NCBI GenBank assembly: GCA_045541495.1
Contig: JAZQJE010000034.1
Span: 1 to 40,068 of the forward strand
Reading direction: 5' to 3'
Length of the DNA: 40,068 nt
From: RGIG3009 sp045541495
GTDB taxonomy: Bacteria > Bacillota > Clostridia > Oscillospirales > Acutalibacteraceae
The translations under genes were made by a program, and so were the position numbers. Shown piece after piece: positions 32,577 through 40,068 of this stretch. The first letter of the stretch is position 1. Each line of letters opens with the position of its first letter. The notes under the pieces are model-generated. The model did no database searches. It worked only from the letters and a program-made list of their open reading frames with translations, and had not been told where the DNA came from.

Positions 32577-35195
32577 TCAGTAACTTTGGGCTTCGGTGTG
32601 CAGATCGTATAAGGTCTGCAAGGCTTCGATGGGGGTGAGAACGTTGACATCCAAGTCTTTTAAGCGGCGGATCAGGTCGTTATCCCCGGCGGGGATGAGG
32701 GACAGCTGTCCGTCCTCTTCCTCGGTACACACTCGCGCGGGGCGTTCGTATACCAAGCCGTTACCGTTATCCAACTCTTTTAAAATTTCTTTGGATCGGG
32801 CCACTACCACGTCGGGTACACCCGCCAGTTTGGCCACTTCAATACCGTAACTGTCGTCGGCAGGGCCGCGGACGATGCGGCGCAGGAAGGTGATATCGTC
32901 GCCGTGTTTTTTCACCGCCACGTTGTAGTTATGAACACCGTCCATTTCGGCTTCCATGACGGTGAGTTCGTGGTAGTGGGTGGCAAACAAGGTTTTGGCA
33001 CCGATGTGGCGGGTATCCGCCACAAATTCCAACACGGCGCGGGCAATGCTCATACCGTCAAAGGTAGAGGTGCCTCGTCCGATCTCGTCAAACACGATCA
33101 GGCTATCCCGCGTGGCATGTTTGAGGATGGATGCCACTTCGCTCATTTCCACCATAAACGTGGATTGGCCCGAAGACAGGTCGTCCGATGCGCCCACGCG
33201 GGTGAAAATGCTGTCCACAATGCCAATGGTAGCACTGTCGGCGGGAACAAAACTGCCGATCTGCGCCATGAGTACGATCAATGCCGTTTGCCTCATATAG
33301 GTGGATTTACCTGCCATGTTGGGGCCTGTGATGATGGCTACCCGATTTTGGTGATTATCCAACTGTACATCATTGGGGACAAAGGGGGCGTTTTGCAACG
33401 ATTCCACTACGGGATGACGGCCGTTTTTGATATCGATCACGCCGTTTAAGTCGATGACGGGACAGACATATTTGTGTTGCATGGCCACCTGTGCAAAGGA
33501 GCACAGGACATCCAGCGCCGCCACCGCTTCGGCAGTGGTTTGGATACGGATGAGTTCGCCTGCCACCGTGTCCCGCACGGCGGTAAATAACTGGTATTCC
33601 AGCGCAATGGAGCGGTCTTTGGCACCCAATACCCGCGCTTCCAGATCTTTGAGTTCTTCGGTAATATACCGCTCGGCATTGGCCAAAGTCTGTTTGCGGA
33701 TGTAGTGCGGGGGCACTTGATCTGCGAAAGAACGGGAGACTTCAATATAGTAGCCAAACACCCGATTGTATCCCACTTTGAGGGTCTTGATACCGGTTTT
33801 TTCTTTTTCTTCCGCTTCCACACGGGCGATGATCCCTTTGCCGTCGGTCATTTCATAGCGCAGTTCGTCCAGCTCGGCGTTATAGCCGTCGGCGATCATG
33901 CCGCCCTCCCGCACGGTGAAAGGCGGATCTTCCACAATGGCGTTGCCGATCAGATCGTACAGATCGGTGAGGGGGTCAATGTTGTTACGGATCTCGCGAA
34001 GCAGGGCGCTGTCCGCCCCCGCCAGCCGTTCCCGAATGGGGGCCAAACAACCGATGGTACGGTGCAGAGAACGCAGTTCTTTGGCATTGGCACTGCCGTA
34101 TACCATGCGAGTCATGATCCGTTCCAGATCGTAAATATCCGAAAGCAAATCTTGCAGATCTCCCCGCAACAGGGGATCGTGCAACAGGTGTCCCACCGCG
34201 TTTTGACGGCGGGTGATCTGGGCAGGATGGAGCAAGGGTTGCTCGATCCAACTGCGGATGAGCCGTTTGCCCATGGCGGTGCGGGTCTTGTCCAGCACGC
34301 CCAAGAGCGAACCCCGTTTTTCTTTGTTGCGCATGGTTTCGAGCAGTTCCAGATTGCGGCGGGCGGTGAGGTCCAGCCGCATATACTGAACGTCAGAATA
34401 GATGTTTAAGTGGTTGATGCGTTCCAGACCTGTCATTTGGGTAGCATACAGGTAGGACAGAGCGCCGCCCAACGCCCGCACGGCGGTGTAGCGTTCTTGC
34501 AGTTCCAGATCGGCCAAGGAGGATTTGTGAAAATGGGTGAGAATACGGTCACAGGCCGCTGTATGGTCGAACTGTTCCGAAGGCAGTTGCTCGGGGCGAA
34601 CGCCCAAACGGTCGGTGATGAACGCGGCGGTATCCGCATCCGCTAACGCGGTGTCGTTGACCAACACTTCGCGGGGATAGAACCGCCCCAATTCGTTTTG
34701 CAGGCGAAGGCGAACGTCCTCCCCTTTCAGTTGGGTGAGGTGAACTTCTCCTGTGGAACTGTCCGCAAAGCACAAACCCGCTTCGGCAAAACCGTCTGCC
34801 GCGTACAGCACACACAGATAGTTGTTGCGGCTTTCATCCAACATACTGCCTTCGATGACGGTGCCGGGGGTGATGACGCGTACCACCTCCCGTTTGACCA
34901 GCCCTTTGGCTTGGGCAGGGTCTTCGGTTTGTTCGCAGATGGCCACTTTATAGCCTTTGGCCAACAAGCGGCCAATATAGGCTTCGCAACTGTGGAACGG
35001 CACACCGCACATGGGCGCCCGCTCTTCCAGTCCGCAATCACGACCCGTGAGCACCAGTTCCAGTTCCTGTGAAACGGTTTTGGCGTCGTCGAAAAACATT
35101 TCATAGAAGTCGCCTAAACGGAAAAACAGAATGGAATTCGGATTTTGTTGTTTGATCTCCAGATATTGTTGCATCATCGGTGACAGCGTACCCAT
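32577..35195 (-). CDS. mutS: DNA mismatch repair protein MutS
   Basis: Mismatch recognition ATPase. The N-terminal mismatch-reading motif is LGDFYEMFFDDA (Phe-x-Glu), the Walker A is TGPNMAGKST, Walker B is IVFDEIGRGTSTFDG, and the H-loop is LFATHYHEL. At 872 residues it is the normal MutS1 length. It belongs to the miaB-RicA-like-mutS-mutL series, an order also seen around ymcB-ymcA in Bacillus. Confidence 0.98.
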   Translation of the reverse strand: MGTLSPMMQQYLEIKQQNPNSILFFRLGDFYEMFFDDAKTVSQELELVLTGRDCGLEERAPMCGVPFHSCEAYIGRLLAKGYKVAICEQTEDPAQAKGLVKREVVRVITPGTVIEGSMLDESRNNYLCVLYAADGFAEAGLCFADSSTGEVHLTQLKGEDVRLRLQNELGRFYPREVLVNDTALADADTAAFITDRLGVRPEQLPSEQFDHTAACDRILTHFHKSSLADLELQERYTAVRALGGALSYLYATQMTGLERINHLNIYSDVQYMRLDLTARRNLELLETMRNKEKRGSLLGVLDKTRTAMGKRLIRSWIEQPLLHPAQITRRQNAVGHLLHDPLLRGDLQDLLSDIYDLERIMTRMVYGSANAKELRSLHRTIGCLAPIRERLAGADSALLREIRNNIDPLTDLYDLIGNAIVEDPPFTVREGGMIADGYNAELDELRYEMTDGKGIIARVEAEEKEKTGIKTLKVGYNRVFGYYIEVSRSFADQVPPHYIRKQTLANAERYITEELKDLEARVLGAKDRSIALEYQLFTAVRDTVAGELIRIQTTAEAVAALDVLCSFAQVAMQHKYVCPVIDLNGVIDIKNGRHPVVESLQNAPFVPNDVQLDNHQNRVAIITGPNMAGKSTYMRQTALIVLMAQIGSFVPADSATIGIVDSIFTRVGASDDLSSGQSTFMVEMSEVASILKHATRDSLIVFDEIGRGTSTFDGMSIARAVLEFVADTRHIGAKTLFATHYHELTVMEAEMDGVHNYNVAVKKHGDDITFLRRIVRGPADDSYGIEVAKLAGVPDVVVARSKEILKELDNGNGLVYERPARVCTEEEDGQLSLIPAGDNDLIRRLKDLDVNVLTPIEALQTLYDLHTEAQSY

Positions 35196-35232
35196 GATTT
35201 CTCACCTGCCTTGTAACGTCCTTGAGCTTGGA

Positions 35233-35643
35233 TTAGTGGCAACCGCCGCAACTGCTGCAGTTGCCGCCGCAGTTGTGTTCTTCGTAGTCATCGGGGTCGA
35301 GACCTTGCGCCGCCATGTTGATGATGGCGCCGATGCCGTTAATGACTTTATCCAGTTCCGCTTTGGCGGCCTGATATTCCGCCATGGCATCGTTGGCCAT
35401 CACTTTGGCGTAGACTTCGCGGATCTCGGCGTTGAGTTTTAACAGTTTTTCGTTGTCCTGTTCCTCCTCCGCTTTGGCACTTTCGGCGTTGATGGCCATG
35501 CGTTTTAAGTTAAATTCGCCGATGAGGTCTTGCAGGTCTTTATCTTCGTCCGCTTTGGCTTGCGCCATTTGGGTGCGGATAAAGCGGGAATCCCGCTGAA
35601 TTTCGTGACCTAAATCTTTTGCCAGTTCTAACAATGCTTCCAC
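35233..35643 (-). CDS. YlbF/YmcA (RicA-type) protein with Cys-rich tail
   Basis: A 136-residue helical protein of the YlbF/YmcA family. In Bacillus these proteins form the RicA-RicF-RicT complex, which binds 4Fe-4S clusters and affects sporulation, competence and RNase Y. The C terminus is CGGNCSSCGGCH, with cysteines 125, 129, 132 and 135 and a final His, a likely cluster or metal site. Position directly after miaB points to the YmcA/RicA member by synteny. The start is GTG at 35643, nine bases after AAGGAG. Confidence 0.85.
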   Translation of the reverse strand: MEALLELAKDLGHEIQRDSRFIRTQMAQAKADEDKDLQDLIGEFNLKRMAINAESAKAEEEQDNEKLLKLNAEIREVYAKVMANDAMAEYQAAKAELDKVINGIGAIINMAAQGLDPDDYEEHNCGGNCSSCGGCH

Positions 35644-35656
35644 GATAACAATCTCC

Positions 35657-37072
35657 TTATGATAAAATTTCTTGAATGTCGCCGGTTAAAATGAAACTGC
35701 GAGCACCGGTAATGCGCACCATGGCGCGACGGCCGATCAGGTTGTCATCCCCTTGCACCCGCACCACGCTGTTATCCCCCAATCGGGCTTCCAGATAGTC
35801 ACCCGCATTGGTTTCGATGAGTGCCCGTTTGACGGTGCCCACCAGTTGTTGCAGACGAACAGCCGATAATTCCTCTTGCAGGGCGGTCATTTCCGTGAAC
35901 CACGCGGATTTTTCCTCGGCAGGGATAGGGTCGTCCATCTCAGCGGCGGGCGTACCTTTGCGGGGGGAGAAAATAAAGGTGAATAACGAGGTGAAGCCCA
36001 CTTCCCGAATGAGGGATAAGGTGTCTTCAAAATCTTCTCGCGTCTCGCCCGGGAAACCCACGATCACATCGCTGGTGAACGAGATATCGGGGATCACCGA
36101 ACGGGCATAGCGGATCAGATCCAGATATTGTTCGCGGGTGTAGTGCCGATTCATGGCTTTCAACACGCGGTTACTGCCCGATTGAAAGGGCAGATGAAAA
36201 TGCCGCGATACTTTTTCGCAGGCGGCAATGGTATCGAACAAACGGTAGGACGCGTCCCGCGGGTGGGAGGTCATAAACCGAATGAGGAAATCACCGTCGA
36301 TGGCGTTGAGCCGCCGCAGCAGTTCGGGGAAATCCACGCCGTGGGCTTCGCCTTTGCCGTAGGAATTGACGTTTTGACCCAATAAGGTGATTTCTTTGTA
36401 TCCCGCCGCTATCAGTTCCCGTGCTTCGGCAAGAATGTGTTCGGGGTCGCGGCTGCGTTCTCTGCCCCGCACATGGGGGACGATACAATAGGTACAGAAA
36501 TTGTTGCATCCGTACATGATGGGGAGAAAGGCTTTGAACCCACCGTCCCGTTTAACGGGGATACCCTCGGTGATCACACCGTCGCAAGTAGGGATCTCCA
36601 CCACCCGCCGTTGTTCCAACAGTGCCGTTGCCATCAGTTCAGGCAGACGGTGTGCCACATGAGTACCGAATATAAGGCCCACGAAGGGATAACTGCGATA
36701 AAGTTTTTCAGCAATGTGGGATTGCTGGACCATACAGCCGCACAAGGCGATGAGCAAACGGGGATGGCGGCGTTTGAGGGTTTTGAGCGCCCCCACGTTG
36801 CCGAACACCCTGTCTTCCGCATGTTCCCGCACGGCACAGGTGTTGAACAGGATAAAATCGGCGTTGTCGGGCGTGTCGGTGAAATCAAAACCCATTTGCG
36901 CCAGTTGGCCTTTCATCTTTTCCGAATCCGCCACGTTTTGCTGGCATCCGTATGTGCGGACATAGGCCAGCGGGCGGTGAATGTTGTGGACTTCATAAAA
37001 TGCACGTACCCGTTCCATATGGGCGGTTTGCGCCGCCAATTCTTTCGCTGTGAGAATGTGAATATCCGCCAT
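35657..37072 (-). CDS. miaB: tRNA (2-methylthio-N6-isopentenyladenosine-37) methylthiotransferase
   Basis: A radical-SAM enzyme that adds the methylthio group to i6A37 made by MiaA. The UPF0004 domain has its three cysteines in YGCQQN, FNTCAVREHA and LCGCMVQQ. The radical-SAM cluster is GCNNFCTYCIVPHVRG, and a TRAM domain closes the protein (about 405-468). 471 residues is typical. It is the first gene of the long minus-strand run, with a strong promoter 39 bases upstream of its ATG and an AAAGGAGG box. Confidence 0.97.
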   Translation of the reverse strand: MADIHILTAKELAAQTAHMERVRAFYEVHNIHRPLAYVRTYGCQQNVADSEKMKGQLAQMGFDFTDTPDNADFILFNTCAVREHAEDRVFGNVGALKTLKRRHPRLLIALCGCMVQQSHIAEKLYRSYPFVGLIFGTHVAHRLPELMATALLEQRRVVEIPTCDGVITEGIPVKRDGGFKAFLPIMYGCNNFCTYCIVPHVRGRERSRDPEHILAEARELIAAGYKEITLLGQNVNSYGKGEAHGVDFPELLRRLNAIDGDFLIRFMTSHPRDASYRLFDTIAACEKVSRHFHLPFQSGSNRVLKAMNRHYTREQYLDLIRYARSVIPDISFTSDVIVGFPGETREDFEDTLSLIREVGFTSLFTFIFSPRKGTPAAEMDDPIPAEEKSAWFTEMTALQEELSAVRLQQLVGTVKRALIETNAGDYLEARLGDNSVVRVQGDDNLIGRRAMVRITGARSFILTGDIQEILS

Positions 37073-37110
37073 AGGACACCTCCTTTGGGTAACGGATTAC
37101 CTATCATAGT

Positions 37111-37139
37111 ATTATAACAAAGATTGTGCGGACTTTCAA
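37111..37139 (-). promoter_or_regulatory. Promoter of the miaB-to-rluD gene run
   Basis: On the minus strand, TTGAAA, 17 bases, TATAAT with upstream TG. It is the only strong sigma-A promoter I found for the thirteen genes down to 21602. Confidence 0.88.
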
Positions 37140-37166
37140 TGCCTATTTGTTGGTTTTTCGGAAACA

Positions 37167-37202
37167 AAAAACACCCTGTCATGAAAATGACAGGGTGTTT
37201 TT
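37167..37202 (-). terminator. Terminator after rpsT
   Basis: A perfect 16-bp stem (37167-37182 with 37187-37202), loop GAAA. The minus strand continues with a T-run. It lies ten bases after the rpsT stop. Confidence 0.93.
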
Positions 37203-37212
37203 AGAGCCATTC

Positions 37213-37473
37213 TTATGCATTCACCTTTTTGGCGAGGGCGGACTTTTTCCTTGCAGCGGTATTCTTGTGCAGGAGACCCTTGGCAACGGCCTGATCAATC
37301 TTCTTGATAGCGGCTTTGACAAGCAGTTCCTTGTCTTCCGCACCGGCCTTGATGGCGGCGTTCGCCTTTTTGATCTCCGTTTTCAGAGCGGAGCGATTGG
37401 CTTTGTTGTACGCAGTTTTGGTGGCGATCACCTTGACACGTTTCTTCGCGGATTTAATATTGGGCATGGTCAC
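37213..37473 (-). CDS. rpsT: 30S ribosomal protein S20
   Basis: An 86-residue basic helical protein that binds 16S rRNA. It starts MPNIKSAKKRVKVIATKT (after a threonine) and ends LAKKVNA; the S20 pattern KSAKKR ... NKANRSALKTEIKKA ... KKIDQAVAKGLLHKNTAARKKS is unmistakable. AGGAGGTGTGACC precedes the ATG. The gene has its own promoter (37514-37542) and terminator, and is divergent from gpr, as in Bacillus. Confidence 0.98.
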   Translation of the reverse strand: MTMPNIKSAKKRVKVIATKTAYNKANRSALKTEIKKANAAIKAGAEDKELLVKAAIKKIDQAVAKGLLHKNTAARKKSALAKKVNA

Positions 37474-37513
37474 ACCTCCTCAAAAAAGAATACTTCTAAA
37501 TCACGCACGCATT

Positions 37514-37542
37514 ATAATACCACGAACATTTTGGAAAATCAA
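37514..37542 (-). promoter_or_regulatory. rpsT promoter
   Basis: On the minus strand, TTGATT, 17 bases, TATTAT with upstream TG (extended -10). It is back to back with the gpr promoter. Confidence 0.75.
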
Positions 37543-37553
37543 TACTTTTTTTC

Positions 37554-37582
37554 GAATAATGAGAAAATTTATTTTTATACTA
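37554..37582 (+). promoter_or_regulatory. Candidate sigma-G promoter for gpr
   Basis: GAATA, 17 bases, TATACTA. The forespore sigma-G consensus is GMATR, 17-18 bases, CAWNMTA; only the first -10 base differs. It lies 30 bases upstream of the gpr start. In Bacillus gpr is a sigma-F/sigma-G gene. Confidence 0.65.
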
Positions 37583-37612
37583 ATAGTCAAAACCGCCGAA
37601 AGGAGCATGCCT

Positions 37613-38479
37613 ATGCAATATCGAACAGACCTGGCATTGGAAGCGGCCATGGGATACGGCGAAAAACTGCCCACCGACGCGGTGCAACGGGAAAAGCGGG
37701 TGGGCGCTGCGGTGTTCAGCGTGATGACCTTGGGCGAAAACGCCGCCCGGGCGTTGGAGCGCACGGCAGGCACCTATGTGACAGCGCAGTTACCGCCGCT
37801 GACCGATAACGACAAAGAGTTGGAGGACATGGCGGTGGCTATCGGAGAAGAAGTGCGCCGTTTATTACCCGAAAACGGTACGGTGTTGGTGGTGGGGCTG
37901 GGAAACGAAGCCATCACACCCGATGCCTTGGGGCCCCGCGCCGCCCGTATGGTGTTGGCCACCCGTCATATTCGCGGGGAATTGGCCCGCAGTATGGGGC
38001 TGGACGATCTGCGGCCGGTAGCGGTAGTATCCACGGGGGTATTGGGTGACACAGGCATGGAAAGCGGCGAAATGGCGGCGGGCATCTGCCAGCGGTTGGC
38101 GCCGGCGGCGGTAATCGCCATTGATGCGTTGGCGGCAGGAAGTTTATCCCGTTTGGGATGTACGGTACAGGTATGTGACACGGGGATCGCCCCCGGTTCG
38201 GGGGTGGGAAACAACCGTGCTCCGTTGAACCGTGAGTTGTTGGGTGTACCCGTGATCGGGGTAGGGGTTCCCACGGTGGTGGATGCGGCAACCGTAGCGC
38301 GGGAACTGACGGGAACCGACGGCGGAAATCGCATTTCGCCCGACGGGCGCGCCATGATGGTGACACCGCGGGAGGTAGATCTGATGATCGCCCGCGCCTC
38401 CCGTTTGATAGCCATGGCGGTCAATGCCGCCTTGCAACCCGCCTACTCCCCCGCCGATCTTGCCGCCGCGGCGGTATAA
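37613..38479 (+). CDS. gpr: Germination protease GPR (spore protease)
   Basis: Aspartic-type protease that is made in the forespore, autoprocessed, and degrades SASPs at germination. Family blocks: RTDLALEAAM at the start, VLVVGLGNEAITPDALGPRAA, VSTGVLGDTGMESGE, IAIDALAAGSLSRLGCTVQVCDTGIAPGSGVGNNR, and VIGVGVPTVVDAAT. At 288 residues it is shorter than the Bacillus protein (about 370) but the core is complete. The ATG at 37613 has AGGAG seven bases upstream; an ATG at 37607 is only one base from it. It is followed 39 bases later by spoIIP. Confidence 0.96.
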   Translation: MQYRTDLALEAAMGYGEKLPTDAVQREKRVGAAVFSVMTLGENAARALERTAGTYVTAQLPPLTDNDKELEDMAVAIGEEVRRLLPENGTVLVVGLGNEAITPDALGPRAARMVLATRHIRGELARSMGLDDLRPVAVVSTGVLGDTGMESGEMAAGICQRLAPAAVIAIDALAAGSLSRLGCTVQVCDTGIAPGSGVGNNRAPLNRELLGVPVIGVGVPTVVDAATVARELTGTDGGNRISPDGRAMMVTPREVDLMIARASRLIAMAVNAALQPAYSPADLAAAAV

Positions 38480-38502
38480 AACCTCCGTGCCTCACATATA
38501 GT
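38474..38502 (+). promoter_or_regulatory. Candidate sigma-E promoter for spoIIP
   Basis: GTATAAA, 14 bases, CATATAGT; sigma-E consensus is KMATATT, 13-15 bases, CATACAMT. It straddles the gpr stop and lies 17 bases before the spoIIP start. Bacillus spoIIP has a sigma-E promoter at the same place. The same CATATAGT occurs before sigK. Confidence 0.5.
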
Positions 38503-38518
38503 GTAGCGGTGAAGAAAA

Positions 38519-39601
38519 ATGAGATCGCAGATCGGAAAATGGATATTTACCGTGGTAGCCGTGGTAACGGCGGGGGCGGTACTGTGTTCCGTACCTCTTG
38601 TTGATTGGTTATCCCTGGGGAAACGGGCGGCGGTAGTGGCCATCGGGTTAAATCAACCGCAGGAAAGTGCAAAGCTGATCCGTCACTGGGTACAACGGGA
38701 AACGGCAGGGGCGACGGCAAGTACAAGCACCACCGTTACCTCGCCACTCATCTATGTGGACGGTGAGCATCTGCAGACCGCCGCCACTTCAGCTACACAA
38801 AACGGCGGTGTGACGGCGGGCGGCGGAAACGTGGTGACCGAGCAACTGAGCAGCGGCAATCAGTTTATACAAGGGGTGGCCGTGAACAATCGATACGGAC
38901 AAACCGTGGACATAGACGCGGCTCTTACCCGCTCCCCCGTTTTAACGGTAGATAAAAACGAAAGTTCCCCTCAAGTACTGATTGTTCATACCCACACCAC
39001 GGAATGTTATTTGGAACACGACGACGGTACCTATGCCGCCGACGATGCGACCCGCACGGTGGATGAAACCCAAAACATGGTGGCGGTAGGGAAAGCCATG
39101 GCGACGGTACTGAAACAAGCGGGGATCGGGGTAATCCACGATACCGCGATCCACGATCAGCCGTATACGGGCGCGTACAGTCATTCCAAGGCTTCTGTGG
39201 AAGCGTTTTTGAAGCAATATCCCACCATTCGGGTGGTACTTGATCTCCATCGGGATGCCATTTATCCCGACGATCACACCCGTGTGAAACCCACAGTGGT
39301 GATCGACGGGAAGAAAGCCGCGCAAGTGATGATCATTGTGGGGATGATGAACACGGCCAAGACCCCCAATCCTCACGTACAGGAAAACCTGTCGTTCGGG
39401 GCACGGTTACAACAACGGTTACATGCCGATCATCCGGGTCTGGTGCGCCCTCTCAATTTGGTGAATGCCCGCTATAATCAACAATTGAGCGGCGGGTCGT
39501 TGCTCATTGAAGTGGGCAGTGATGCCAATACATTGGAGGAAGCGGTATATGCCGCCCAATTGGTAGCAGAAGGGTTGATACAGGTGTTGAAACCATCATG
39601 A
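38519..39601 (+). CDS. spoIIP: Stage II sporulation protein P (peptidoglycan hydrolase)
   Basis: The amidase/endopeptidase of the SpoIID-SpoIIP-SpoIIM engulfment machine. One membrane anchor lies at residues 8-27, a Thr/Ser-rich variable stretch follows (62-110), then the SpoIIP catalytic domain (150-358). Metal-site motifs are VHTHTTECY (157-164, His157 and Glu162) and LDLHRDA (241-247, His244), with ENLSFGARL and LLIEVGSDANTLEEA near the end. 360 residues is normal. The ribosome-binding site is weak (GGTGA, six bases before the ATG). It overlaps the next small ORF as ATGA. Confidence 0.95.
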   Translation: MRSQIGKWIFTVVAVVTAGAVLCSVPLVDWLSLGKRAAVVAIGLNQPQESAKLIRHWVQRETAGATASTSTTVTSPLIYVDGEHLQTAATSATQNGGVTAGGGNVVTEQLSSGNQFIQGVAVNNRYGQTVDIDAALTRSPVLTVDKNESSPQVLIVHTHTTECYLEHDDGTYAADDATRTVDETQNMVAVGKAMATVLKQAGIGVIHDTAIHDQPYTGAYSHSKASVEAFLKQYPTIRVVLDLHRDAIYPDDHTRVKPTVVIDGKKAAQVMIIVGMMNTAKTPNPHVQENLSFGARLQQRLHADHPGLVRPLNLVNARYNQQLSGGSLLIEVGSDANTLEEAVYAAQLVAEGLIQVLKPS

Positions 39602-39825
39602 AAAAAAAGAATCCGCAAAAAAAGCGCACGCGCCGTTTGTGCGCATACGCGTTTTTGTTGAGCCTTTGCGCGTTGCTGACAGGGTTAGCGTTTCTCATAG
39701 CCGATCAGACGAACGGACAGGTATTGTTCGGCGGGGATTACCGCACGCCGCTCCCCACCGTAGAACTGCCCCTATGGTTGTTACCCGCCCGTTGGCGAAT
39801 CTTGTGGGAATTGTTACAAGGATAA
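39598..39825 (+). CDS. Small membrane protein downstream of spoIIP
   Basis: A 75-residue product: a basic N terminus (KKKNPQKKRTRR), one membrane helix at about 14-35 and a short outside tail rich in Leu, Trp and Pro (VELPLWLLPARWRILWELL). I do not recognise a family. The ATG overlaps the spoIIP stop (ATGA), the usual sign of a coupled gene, and this supports that it is real. A link to engulfment is only suggested by position. Confidence 0.55.
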   Translation: MKKKNPQKKRTRRLCAYAFLLSLCALLTGLAFLIADQTNGQVLFGGDYRTPLPTVELPLWLLPARWRILWELLQG

Positions 39826-39909
39826 TCAATATCCCCCTTATAGGGGAATCCTATTTTCAGGCATACCCTATAGCTGAAGGGGCGTCTTTCGGTTTTCCCT
39901 CCCTCCGTC

Positions 39910-39926
39910 TTTTTGCTTCGCAAAAA
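39910..39926. repeat. Short hairpin next to the right IS30 end
   Basis: TTTTTGC (39910-39916) and GCAAAAA (39920-39926) form a 7-bp hairpin with loop TTC. It sits eight bases outside the IS30 end. On the minus strand it could terminate transcription leaving the transposase gene. The rest of 39826-39940 holds no gene. Confidence 0.4.
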
Positions 39927-39933
39927 TCCCCGG

Positions 39934-39957
39934 CAGATTGTCAAGCAAGTGCAACAC
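39934..39957. repeat. IS30-type terminal inverted repeat, right copy
   Basis: The plus strand reads inward from CAGATT to AAGTGCAACAC, matching the end at 105-129 in inverted orientation. It overlaps the last codons of the transposase gene, which is common for the right end of IS30-family elements. Confidence 0.65.
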
Positions 39958-40066
39958 CCCAGAATACCTCAAAAGGAGATTTCCAATTAAGGCATTTTCT
40001 TGGGCGAGTGTTAATTAAATATACAACTTCTTCTAATTCCTCATCAGAAACTTCGTGAAAATTAGT
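39941..40066 (-). CDS. IS30-family transposase, 3' end only (runs off the right edge)
   Basis: Forty-one codons and a TGA on the minus strand give TNFHEVSDEELEEVVYLIN followed by TRPRKCLNWKSPFEVFWGVALA. The NxRPRKxLNWKxPxEVF pattern is the C-terminal signature of the IS30 DDE transposase family. The inverted-repeat end overlaps the stop. The N-terminal part lies outside the window. Orientation is the same as for the fragment at the left edge. Confidence 0.88.
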   Translation of the reverse strand, partial: TNFHEVSDEELEEVVYLINTRPRKCLNWKSPFEVFWGVALA

Positions 40067-40068
40067 TC

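Noticed and set aside
37304..37612. N-terminal extension of the gpr frame
   Set aside because: It overlaps rpsT and the promoter region; the SD at 37601-37605 and the family N terminus support 37613.
1..40068. CRISPR array or prophage
   Set aside because: No regularly spaced identical repeats and no cas, integrase or phage structural genes were found on either strand.

Overview
The window looks like a chromosomal segment of an endospore-forming Clostridia bacterium, most likely an uncultured member of the Oscillospirales/Ruminococcaceae. This rests on gene content: pro-sigma-K, the germination protease GPR, SpoIIP, a SepF-YlmH-DivIVA cluster, meso-diaminopimelate dehydrogenase and a tRNA with encoded CCA. 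Firmicutes-style neighbour pairs also occur (DUF1934-argS, miaB-RicA-like-mutS-mutL, gpr-spoIIP). No database search was possible, so the lineage is an inference.

Layout, left to right. (1) Positions 1-129 hold the 5' end and an inverted-repeat end of an IS30-family element that continues off the window. (2) 245-7872, all on the minus strand: an SGNH hydrolase, sigK, a murI-DUF1934-argS operon, an N-acetylhexosamine-kinase-like gene, a 50-residue Gln/Asn-rich peptide gene and a single-pass membrane protein. (3) 7940-15634, minus: a tightly overlapping histidine operon, yerC/hisR-like regulator then hisZ-G-D-C-B-H-A-F-IE, read from one strong promoter that carries a small palindrome between its -35 and -10 boxes. 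(4) 15755-17005, minus: a cobalamin riboswitch controlling a DUF4430 lipoprotein and an ECF-type S component, a probable corrinoid uptake unit. (5) 17063-18454, plus: tRNA-Lys(UUU) and ddh. (6) 18615-21506, minus: a 963-residue modular surface protein. (7) 21602-37072, minus: a thirteen-gene run from one strong promoter, miaB, RicA-like, mutS, mutL, miaA, HlyD-like, yggS, sepF, ylmH, divIVA, ileS, lspA, rluD, combining tRNA modification, mismatch repair, division-site proteins and lipoprotein processing. (8) rpsT on minus, and diverging from it gpr-spoIIP and a 75-residue membrane ORF on plus. (9) 39934-40068 holds the 3' end of an IS30-family transposase, in the same orientation as the one at the left edge.

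Most genes are conserved core functions. The parts that go beyond routine annotation are regulatory or small: candidate sporulation-sigma promoters in front of gpr, spoIIP and sigK; a Gln/Asn-rich micro-ORF with a mother-cell-like -10 box and a 14-bp hairpin; the B12 riboswitch whose downstream strand can pair with the ribosome-binding region; a possible pseudoknot over the IS30 start codon; and the modular surface protein with a Cys/His repeat block and a non-canonical sortase-like tail. I did not find a clearly new multi-gene system.
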